Notes under the pieces: generated by a model
The model's input: only the letters and a program-made list of their open reading frames with translations
Told to the model about the DNA's origin: nothing
The model's database searches: none
Assembly: GCF_020080835.1 (NCBI RefSeq)
Contig: NC_058161.1
Coordinates: 16,605,603 to 16,669,602 of the forward strand
DNA: 64,000 nucleotides
Direction of reading: 5' to 3'
From: Cotesia glomerata
Taxonomy: Eukaryota; Arthropoda; Insecta; Hymenoptera; Braconidae
In this document: positions 34,470 through 45,300 of the stretch, piece after piece
Layout of the letters: each line of letters begins with the position of its first letter
Numbering within the stretch: position 1 is the stretch's first letter
Position numbers and translations under genes: made by a program

Positions 34470-35699
34470 AAAATTAACAAGGGCTACAAAACTATCAGCT
34501 TAATGATAATAAATAAACAGCCAAATTAATTTTTGTTTTTTTGATATTTGTGTATCTTTTGCCATATAACATGACAGGGGACTGTTTTTTTTTTTATTAA
34601 ATTGAGAAAAATCAAGCAAACTATTTCAATGCATTCAACTTTTCAAGTTCTCAATTAATGTTTACATTAATTAGAATAATATTAAGACTTATGGATCCAA
34701 TTTTATAAATAAATTATAAATAAAAATAGTTGCCAAGGGACTGAGTTTTGAAGTGGCCCAGACACATATTTCCAGCACAAACAGTGCTTTGACACTAAAT
34801 AAAATGACGATAAAGCGCTAACAGCCCTATGGTTATTAACTTAAGGCTAGTTAGATCCTTATAAACCTTACAAAAGGTAAAATAACACGCTGGATTTTTT
34901 TTTTGGCTTTGAACTTCTGGCAGGGGACTGTTCTTAAAATGCCTGGGACAAACTTTGGTTTAATGAATTTAATAAAACAAATTAATTTTCGGTACTTTTT
35001 ATTGAAGAATATTGTTAGTTAACTGATGAAGTTTATAAACATTATGGACAAAATGATATATTATGGACGAATAATTTAAAATTTAATCTTAAAGTTTCAA
35101 TTTTGGGAATGGGACAGCCCAGGGGACTGTTATTTCGGTGGTTTACGAATTTATAGCAAAAAAACCAAAATTTATTTCATTTTAATTTTCAATGCTCCAA
35201 ATAGAAATGTTTTTTTACTTTCGTAACAAATTTTTTTCAGTAACAAAATAACAATTTTTCCAATAAAAAAATGCCTGGGACAGCAAGAAACATTCTTACA
35301 GAGAATCACCCACATAAATGTCATGGAAAAACACTAGTTTCAACACTTATGACATTTGAATCGTTTATTTGAGGAACCCCATAAGTCAAAAATACTAAAT
35401 TTTTCAGAAGCAAACAACATTTTTCTAGGTTGTTCCGATTGCTAGGAGGGTTGGAATCGTGGGCATGATCACGTAGGAATTTTTTGAGACCCCCCCACTT
35501 CATCAGCTGCTAATTTTTTGAATTTTCAACTTTTTCTATTTTTTCATTTTTTTCTGTATTCTTGTAATGTTAATAAATAATTTATAAAAAAATGGATGGT
35601 AAAAATATTGATTGCCTTTTTTTTACGGCACTTCAAAAAATTACCTGAAATTCATGCTTCTAGACTAGAATACCCCCTTAAAGGTATGCTCATAGAGAA

Positions 35700-36760
35700 A
35701 TTGAGATTTTTAGACTGCATTGACGCTCAAAATCAATGCGTTCCTTAGTAAACATCTTAATGAGTAGTAATTCTGCATTTGAATTTTAATTAGAAGTTTA
35801 TCTTTGAGTAAAAATGACAATTTTAGATTGCATTGACACTCGAATTCAATGTATCCTTGTGTGAACTAATTAATTTATAAAATAAAATCTGTTGGAAATT
35901 TTGCGGTACCACTTGAATTTAAAGTATTTTTTAGGAGAGGAAATTGAGCTTTAGATTGCGTTGACGCTCGAAGTCAATGCAATGAAATTAATTAATCTTA
36001 GTTTATAGTTATTGTTTATAGTAAGAATATTTTGTTATAGATTTAGTTGTTTTTTTGCACAAGAAATGACAGTTTTTGACTACATTGACATTTATAATCA
36101 ATGTAATAGTTATTAAACGTGTTAGAGTTTGTGTGGGTGATATTGCGTTGGAATTCTAATTCAAAGTATCCGTAAACAATCAATGTCACAGTTGTACTGC
36201 ATTGACACTGAAAATCAATGCAATATTTTCAGTAGATGTTTCAGTTAGTAGATTTTATTAGTAATATGGGGCCGGAATTTTAGTTAAAAGTGTCTCTGTA
36301 TGAAAATGACGTTTCTAGAGTGCATTGACGACCATAGTCAATGTAATGCTCAGATAAATGTCTTAATTGGTAGATTTTGTTAGTAATTTGCGTTTAAATT
36401 TCAATTAAAATTGTCTTTGAGTAAGAAATTACATTTTTAGACCACATTGATTCTCTAAATCAATGCAATAGTCTTAATAAATTTCAGTTAGTAATTTTTG
36501 TTAGAAATATTGTGTTATAATTTGGATTAAAAGTGTCTGCGTACGATAAATGTCGATTCTATACTGTATTGACGCTTACAATCAATGCAATACTTTTATT
36601 AAATGTTGCAGTTCGTAATGTTTGTTAGTAATATCGGGTCAGATTTCCAATTAAAATCGCTTCTGTAAAATAAATGTCATTTATACTGCATTGACACTCA
36701 CAGTCAAAGCAGTTAACTTTTTTGAGATATCTCAGAAACTAATAATCCGATTTATTTGAA
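35700..36760 (-). repeat. Hairpin satellite array, nine regular units
   Basis: This is the cleanest array. GCATTGACACTCAAAATCAA-type cores start at about 35717, 35831, 35959, 36083, 36200, 36323, 36445, 36567 and 36689, so the period is 114-128 bp with most steps 122-124. The core is the reverse complement of that in the Exd2 and KCMF1 introns. Spacers share a TTAGTAATAT(T/G)G(C/G)G and TTAAAAGTGTCT phrase. Confidence 0.85.
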
Positions 36761-37859
36761 ATTTTGATATGTTATTTGGACTGAAACACAAAATAAAGTA
36801 ATAATAATGACTGTAAGCCAAAGAGGGGTAAAATGAACTTAAATAAATAAATAAAAAAGTAATATACAATTACCAGGTTATAATATATTTTCGAGTGAAC
36901 TTTACATATTTATAATAACAATTACAATTATACGAGTGTTTAAAGCTCGAAATAATCACTGTAGATCATTAAATAATAATCTGGTGTTGTTGTTGAAGTT
37001 GTTGTTATGGTAAATAACAAATTTGACTATAATTGTTCCATAAAACGTTTACTTCATTATTTTCTCCAGCTTTCTTATTTCAGCTGAAAAATAAAACAAA
37101 ATTTTATGAGTTATTATTTAAACTTAAAAAAATAAAAAATAAAATATTAGCTTACAAGCAAATCTAATAAAAAAATGACAACGCTGTCGATATTTATTTT
37201 TTAAAATTCATCAATTTATTTTATTTTTAAATATAATAATAATATAGTAATTATTATATTAGTAACAACGTTACCGACTTATTATTAGCAATTAATCATT
37301 CACACGTCTATAAATACTTATAAGATTAGTGTAACAAAAGAAAATTAATAAATAGCGCGTAAAATCAACCAAAAAAAAAAAAAAAAAAGATATATTATTT
37401 ATAAATATGTTTAGATTTATACTTTTATCTTTATTATTTTAAATCGATTATTTATTAAATTTACCAAGTTAAATAATTGTCGCATAAAGCTTTCCCCAAT
37501 TCAAGACACTGGATTAATCATGACATCACTGAGATATTATATATATATACTTTTTTAGTTATAATTATAAATTTTATAAATTTATAAAACACACACATTT
37601 TATTCAGTTTTAATTGAACAATTTATACCAGCAGTAGTTTTTTTTTTTTTTGGTAAACTTAAACACACCGACGTCTATTTAATTAATCCAGTTAATCACC
37701 AAATTAATTAACTAGTCTATCATTAATTTAATTACCTATATTTTATTTACATTTAATATTATCATGACGATAACAAAACAAAACATCTATGTATGTCCTA
37801 CTTAATCAATTATAATTATATAATAATTAACTATTGTTCTTATAATTATAATTATAATT
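36761..37859. other. AT-rich intergenic stretch
   Basis: No gene seen. It has poly-A (37370-37388), poly-T (37638-37651) and short ATA repeats only. It lies between shotgun 5' flank repeats and the KCMF1 3' end. Confidence 0.4.
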
Positions 37860-38013
37860 ATAATTAACATTACAATTTATTAAAACTAGTGTTTTTTTGT
37901 TGTTTAAATCTCCATTATTTCTAAATGCAACTTTATAATTTGCAGACTTTTTTTCTATTTTTTTTCTGTTTTTAGTTTTTTATTTATTCATGCAGACGCA
38001 AATTACAATATTT

Positions 38014-38051
<38 letters not shown>

Positions 38052-38660
38052 CATAATCATAGGATTTAATTTTAAAGACATATCAAAATTTCATGAAAAT
38101 CAGATGGATAGATCAAGAGATATTAATTAAAAGAACAATGCATTGATTTTGAGTGACAATGCAGTTCAAAATAATTATTTATAGTAAAAATAAAAAGACA
38201 CGTTTGTTAAAAAATTCTCAACGTGATAAATTTAATAAAATTCACTCATGAAGATATTATTTAACATGTACATTGATTTGGAGCATCAATGCAGCATGTA
38301 CTGTATTGATTTTAAGCGTCAATGCAAAATCAAAACGTCAATTTCATTTATTAAAAAAATTATAAATAGAATTAAATGTCATAGTAATAAGATTAAAAAA
38401 ATGTAAAATTATATTTATAATTTTTAAATTAAATTGAAATGAAACATATAGATTGCAGTGACGCTCCAAATCAATGCATTTCTCCGATAATATTTTAATG
38501 AATCAAACTTACTATTATTACCGGTTAATATTTTTCAACACTAGTGTCTTTTTACGAGGCATAAATTTTTTACATTGCATTGACTCTCAAAGTCAATGTA
38601 ATTATTTTTTATCAATATCTCTGGTTCTATTCATCCGATTTTTATGAAATTTTGATATGT
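37860..38660 (+). repeat. Segmental duplicate of shotgun intron 1 sequence carrying satellite units
   Basis: Colinear with 26945-27740: both start ATTAAAACTAGTG then TTGTTTAAATCTCCATTATT, pass through TTTAAAGACATATCAAAATT and GGATAGATCAAGAGATATTA, and then run through satellite cores at 38138, 38270, 38298 and 38577. Differences are scattered substitutions and AAT-repeat length (38005-38050). Confidence 0.78.
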
Positions 38661-38673
38661 TTTTAAAATCAAA

Positions 38674-38709
<36 letters not shown>

Positions 38710-39325
38710 TTTACATAAAAAAGACGTCAGCGCAATAATTAATTTAAAAAAAAATTATAATCAGTAACAGTACTCCTCATTAATAAATCACATACTAATG
38801 CTCAAGACATATAATTTTTTTCAATATCTAATCATAAATTGAAAAACAAAAATCAATGTTAATAAAATGATTTTTAAATTTCATAAATAAATAAAAAAAA
38901 ATGATATGTCTTTAAAACACTAGTACAAAGATAAATATTTAATAAAGTATATATATTCTCAGTGACCGTCTACGTATTTTTCCTAATTGCATAGATAATT
39001 TTATAATAATTTAAAATTAAATGGAGCAATTAACTCGGGTTAACTTATCAATATATATATATTTTTTAATAATAATAATAATAATAATTAACAACAATGA
39101 TGAAGTGTTCTAAACAGCGCTAGGACTAGTGCTAAGGATAAAAGTTTGTTTAATTATTGGATGGATAAATTTTTAAAAAATTTTCCTTTATGGGCCGACA
39201 CTCAATGAAGAAATAAAAATAATAAAGAAAAATAATAAAGAAAGAAAAACAGTTTATAATATAAATGAATAAAGCGTTAATTATTTGTTGTTTAGATAAT
39301 TATTAGTAGATAATTATTCTAGACG

Positions 39326-42300
39326 TTAGTGGGGTGGTGGGGGTTCCGTTGACTGGTTCCGTCCGTCGACGGACCGGACGGGTTTTCGCCGAGAAGAATT
39401 TGTCACGTTGACGGAGTTAACGCCGCTGGTAACGTTAACGCCTCGAGTGGTTAAGTATGGCGGTTGCGAGCCGGCGATTGTTGTCGAGGACTCTCGGATC
39501 GTTCCGGTTCCCGTGTTACGGGTTGGCGGTAATGGCGGCAGTGGTTGCTGCAGTACCTGGTTAGGTTATGCATGTTATATTTTATGTTTACATTTATAAT
39601 TATTATTAATAATAATATATATTAATTAATCAAAATTAATTAAGGTAGAAGCACCAATTATTAACACGGGTCCAATTATTGAGACCCTACTTAAAAATTT
39701 ATTTAATTTTCTAGGGTGTTAAGGAGGTTCGAGCGTAACTTATGAGTCAAAATAATGTTAAAAATTTTTTTTTAATTTCAGTCTTCCCAATATTCGTCAA
39801 AATTCTTTATTTTAATTTAAAATAATTTGAACAATTTAATAATTGATGATTTTTACTTATTTAATAAAATGAAGTAATAAAATTACTTTCGTATTTATTA
39901 CTTGCTGGATTAAATAAACAGGTTTGGCAACAGCGCGTTTGGTTATACCCATACAGAGACGTGGATGAGTGTGCGAGTTAAATATTTCTTTCTCTGTAAC
40001 TATATTTCTATCCTTTTCTTTTTTCTCAGCTGTTGACGCGACGTTGCCAAATCTTTATTCGAATAAATAGCTGACGATAAACGAGTCAAAAACATTAAAT
40101 TGAACTTTAAATATTTCTAAAATTATATCGGTAATGTATTATTATTAAAATTTTTTTATATTTTACAATAATCCAAGTTTCTTGTGTATAGTTTTTTATT
40201 CGTTAAAGTTGGGAAGTTAATATTGAAAAAAATAATTAAAGTCTCGACTAAACGTTTGTCCGCTATAAGAGCCCGTGTATAAAGAGATGAAAAATGTGAT
40301 TTTTTAAATTTAATATCTAAGTAACTAATCGGTGAATTTTTTTTAAATTTTGGGATTAGATAAATAACGTATTTATTTGAACGTATAGTTAATTTCAAAG
40401 TTCAAAGTTGGAAATTATTTTTCACATTAGATTCGCTCGAACCTCCTTAATAACAATCGTAAATTTTTTATGCAATCTTTGGAATTAAGATAATTTTTAT
40501 AAAATTAATTGTTGGGTTAAGGAAGTCCTTTCGCTCCAGTTGAGTCATAACAACTGTAGTAGTAAATTTTCAATAGATTAAAATACAAAACCCATAAAAA
40601 TTCCTAAAATTAAAAAATAAATAGTATATGAGGCATTAATCGTTGAAATTTTGAAAATTAAAAAAAAAAATAATTAAATACAAAAATTAATTTGACTGTT
40701 GTAAATCAGCTGTTAGTAACCTGTCCGTGATTTGGCAACGCTTTATTTCGGTTGTTTACATTTTTATTTGCACAATATAACCTTAACCGTGTTTAACTTT
40801 TTGCAGTCAGTGTAAATAAATAAATAAATTAAAAATGTTTAGTCACAAAACCATAACATTCTAATGTCTCATGGCAGGAATGCTAGTATTTTTTAATTAT
40901 TGTTTTATTTTTCAATTATGAATTATGAAAATTTGTTAACAATAAATTAACTAATAAGTATGCATGAAAAACATAAGCGCGTTAAAGTTTAGTTTGAATT
41001 TATTGAATGGTCTGAAGCTCGCGCGCTACGCAACGTTGCCAAATCTTTTGACTCCATTTTATTGTAGGTAACTTGAGAATTTTTTGTGATTTTTAAATAT
41101 TAATTTCTCAATAAATATCTCGGTAACTGATATATTTTATTGCAAAAAAAGAAACCTGAATATTTCGAAAATCTGATTTTTAGTTTTTCTTTACTTCATC
41201 TAATCCATGACTGATAGTATAATTCGAGAAATACTGCAAACGTCTGATTTTCTCGTAAGACTCTGAACAAATACTAACATTTAAAAATTTTATTTTTTCA
41301 AAAATTTGTCCGGTAAAGTATAATTTAAACCTCACTATAAGATAAATAAGGACCTTAACTATTAGAAAAAAATTAAATTTACTCATAATCTAATATTTTT
41401 TATTTTACATTGGCGGCGAAAGGACCTCCTTAAATAGAAAATATTTATTGATAAGAGAGAAAAAGTTAGCTCGAGTTTGTTGAAACAACTCCTCAGTGTT
41501 TGATTCATAACCTATTTTGGTTAGACAACTACTATTTTAAAACCCTCTTTTTTAATTATTTTTTTTATCTATTCACATTAAACTTTGTTTGTTTATAAAT
41601 AAAATAAATATCGAACAGTAAAAAATATTATATAATATTGACAATCGATTTAATGGTTATTAATTTTAAAATAATGGCTCCCAACAATTGGTAGATAATA
41701 TATATGTTCAGTAGGATCTGTTATTGACAGGTTAGGTTTAAACAGCGCCTTTAACCTAACTTTTTAGACCCCAACAAAATACGTCAGCAAGCTTTAAAAC
41801 AACTTAAAATATACAACATTTTATTTTATTAAATATTCTCTTAATTATTGCTATCACTAATTAAAACTTTATATTTTTATTTTCATTTAATAAATTTGTT
41901 TTTAAAATCTTTATGAATTATTTTAATGATAAATAATAAATGAATATTAATTTAATATAGTTGAGTATATTGTATGGGTGTAAATAATTAGCGCAGGTAT
42001 ATGTCACTAATTCGATCACCTGATTGTTGTCAGGCTGTCAATAATTGGTGTGTTGTCCGGGTGATTGACTTTATCAATGTAAATAAATAGTTAAATTAGA
42101 TAAATTACTATAAAAAAGCTTGAATTTTCTATTGAAAAAGTTAAAAATAAAATCATCTTAATTCTAAATATGGAACAAAAGATTGTAATCGTAGTCAGGT
42201 TTTTTACATTATCAATAATTGGCGCTTTTACCTTAATTTTTGTAAATTAATGAGGAAAAAACTCACCAACGGTGGAGGAGGTAAGACGCTGTGCATAATT

Positions 42301-45300
42301 GTTTGAATATTAGCTGATGGAAGTCCAGCTTGGGTTTGCAAGTTGGTAGCGATGCTGCTAGTAGCAGTGGTATGCGTATTTGAGGCTACTGTATACTGGG
42401 ATTGTGTTTGTGGTGAAGCTTGTCCAGGTGGCGCTGAAGTGACAGGTTCCTGGGGTTCCCTGGGAGCTTCTGGCACAGATGGCGGTGAATGACAAGACTG
42501 ATTCTCTTCGAGAGGTTTGTCATCCTTGTCTTTGTCTTTGTCTTTATTACTTTCAGCAGAGTCACTTAAGGTTGTGGTGCTAGTTTCTTCACTCGTTGTC
42601 GGAGTTCTTAGCAACTTTTTTAGTGCTTCTAATGCCGTCTGTGACTCTAACTCCAGCTGCTGTTTTTCTAATTGTTCTGTTAATTCGGCTACCGTGTGAC
42701 TGAGAGTTCCAAGTACTATTTCACGCACAAATAAACTACGATTTGCATTATCACGTTCTATGTTCTGAAGTTGGTTTTCTGATAGGCTTGTTGTAATGCA
42801 TCTAACAAAAAAAATTTGAAATTAATCATTTTTTAGAGAAGAAATTTTATTGCATTGATTTTGAGTGTCAATGCAGTAAAAATATGGAGCTCATTTATTG
42901 AATAATTTTTGGTACTAAATTTCAATACAATGATACTAAATAATATTTCTAAAAAACTTGAAATAATCTATAAAATAGTATTACACTGATTTTTAATGTC
43001 AATGCAGTTTCGAAATGACGTTTGGTAGTATTGAAAAAAAATTAAATTAGTGTACAAAATAGTATTGCATTGATATTGAGCGACATTGCAGTGAAAATAT
43101 AGCAATAATTTATAGAGTAATTTTTGTTACAGTACAATCTGGTTATAAGTTATATCGGATAATCTACTCACTCTCACGGCAGTTATATCTATATATGAAA
43201 TATTTCAGGAAAGTAGAAGAGAGAAAGAAATATAACTTATAACCAAAATGTACTGTACTAAATTTCAATACCGTGATACTGAACAATATTTCTAAAAATC
43301 TTGAAAGAATGTATAAAATAGTGTTACATTGATTTTAAGCGTCAATGTAGTGAAAATATAGCACTAGTTTATTGAATGATTTTTATTACTAAATTTCAAT
43401 ATAATGGTACTAAACAATATTTTTGAAAGACTCAAATTAATGTATAAAATAGTATTACATTGATTTATAGTGTCAATGCAGTGAAATAGCACTAGTTTAT
43501 TGAATCATTTTTGTTACTAAATTTCAATACCATGGTACTGAACTATATTTATAAAAAACTTAAGATGATGTATGAAATAGTTTTACATTGATTTTTAGTG
43601 TCAATGCACTTAAAAATTGCGTTTGTAATGTAAATGAGACTTTCTACTGGGATATCATTACTGTTTTACAAGTAAACTTTTAAAAAAATAAATTATTGTA
43701 TAAAATAGTATTACATTGATTCTAAGCGTCAGTGCAGTGTAAATATGACATTTATCATATCAGAAAAACTTTATGTTGAAAATTCAATAGCATAGTACTG
43801 AAAAATATTACGAAACAAACTTAAAATGATGTATAAAATAATATTGCATTGATTTAGAGTGTCAATGCAGATTAAAAATTTTGTACGTGACGTAATAGAG
43901 GCCTGTTATTAAAATTACAATACTATAGATGAATAGTATCTCTAATTTATCTCTAATGACAAATTTAAATAAGAATGGAAAAATTGTTTATGCCTGGAGG
44001 GAATACAGGCTAACAAAAAATTATAAATAATTAGAGAAAATTCGTGCACTAGACTAGATAGCCAATAACAATTGTAAATATAGTCAATTTACAATTGTAA
44101 AAAATATACAGGGTGTCCCAGAAGTAACGGACGCCATTGTAGCATCTGATGAAAAAAATAATTCTGAGACGAAAAGTCCTTAGCAATTTTTTAATTAGAC
44201 GCCTAGATAATTAATTATTAATTAAAGTAACGTCGCTTTATGTGTTAGAGAGAGAGCGTCAGTGTCCAGTAAAGTATGTGGCAAACAAAGACACAACTAA
44301 CTGTATGACTAACTAGCTACTATAGCTAACGTAGTCACACACATTTACTTACACATTCACACGTGCAAGCGTCTTTGTTTGGAACGCACTTGACTGGACA
44401 CTGGTGCTCTCTCTCTAACGCATAAAAGGACATTATTTTAATTAATAATTAATTATCTATGCGTCTTATTAAAAAATGGCTAAGGACTTTTCGTCTCAGA
44501 ATTATTTTTTTTATCAGATGCTACAATGGCCTCCGCTACTTCTGGGATACTCTGTATATAACTCTATATATAACTACAGATGAATATTATTAAAAAATTC
44601 AGAATAGCGTACAATATAATGTTATATTGATTTAGAGCGTCAATGTAGTAAAATCCGACATTTTCATTTTAAAGGATGTGTCATTGAAATTTTAGTATTA
44701 TATTATAGCTGAACATTTGTGAAAAAACGGCAAGTAGGATTATGTTAATTTAAAGTGTCAATGCGGTTTAAAAATTGCATTTATTGTGAAAAAGAAGCTG
44801 ATGCTTGAAATTTAAAGACTATAGTACTAATAAATATCTTAAATAAAACTGAAAATGTCAAGAAAAATGGTACTACATTGATTTTGAGAGTTAATGCACT
44901 TAAATCGCGTCATTTATTTCACAAAGGAACTTTTTATTAAATTTTTAAGGCGATTTTATTGAAAAACATTATTGGAATTACTGAAAGTAGTGAAAAAATT
45001 AAATTACATCTTACGATCTTGAGCATCAATGCACTTCAAATTGTTATTTTTGTATTAAGGAACTTTAAAATAAAATTCCAATGCCACATTAGTGATAAAT
45101 ATCATACTTATAGTGAACAAATAAGTAGATGCATTGATTTTGAGTGTCAATGTACTCCCAAAGTGTCAAACATCATATAAAAATGCTTATTTATCAAAAG
45201 TTCAATGTGAAATTATGAATTTTGATATTATTTAGATAAAAAAAAAATTATTTAAAATTTCAACTAACAATTTAATAAAATTACATAAATCCTTGATTAA

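Larger units (their letters stand above)
33383..35313. mobile_element. TIR element with GGGTGATTCTCTGTAAG ends and ACAT duplication
   Basis: The left end GGGTGATTCTCTGTAAG is matched exactly by CTTACAGAGAATCACCC at the right, with ACAT on both sides. The uninterrupted sequence at 24420 (CATTTATGTGTAAAT) is the empty site. The right part repeats CAGGGGACTGTT three times (34578, 34921, 35112) along with TGCCTGGGACA twice. It contains no convincing ORF. A further element is nested at 33496-34469. Confidence 0.75.
33311..35350 (-). mobile_element. Fragment of a GCACGCC-type element split by a nested insertion
   Basis: 33311-33382 (CAACTAAAATTG..TATTTTCTATCGCACTTG) and 35314-35350 (ATAAATGTCATGGAAAAACA) together are the reverse complement of one continuous stretch at 24370-24475. 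Everything between is a later insertion at ACAT. Confidence 0.75.
39643..42233 (+). mobile_element. Mariner-type MITE (AGGTAAAAGC family) filling the last KCMF1 intron
   Basis: AGGTAGAAGCACCAATTATT at the left and AATAATTGGCGCTTTTACCT at the right, with TA on each side. Removing the two nested elements leaves about 950 bp, matching the 927 bp copy at 47186-48112. It occupies 2591 of the 2710 bp between KCMF1 exons 42267 and 39556. Confidence 0.9.

Noticed and set aside
34138..34480. Cys-Val repeat proteins on the minus strand
   Set aside because: They are translations of (CA)n microsatellite DNA.
35700..36760. Regularly spaced short palindromic repeats as a CRISPR array
   Set aside because: The genome is clearly animal (spliced genes), the period is about 122 bp, the spacers are homologous to each other, and the repeat cores vary. 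It is a satellite.
42228..42266. KCMF1 ending at the in-frame stop at 42228
   Set aside because: A good donor (G-GTGAGT) stands at 42266, and a GC-rich in-phase exon with a family-like EPPPP end lies at 39326-39556. The added residues are encoded by intron/MITE sequence. It is kept only as a possible retained-intron form.
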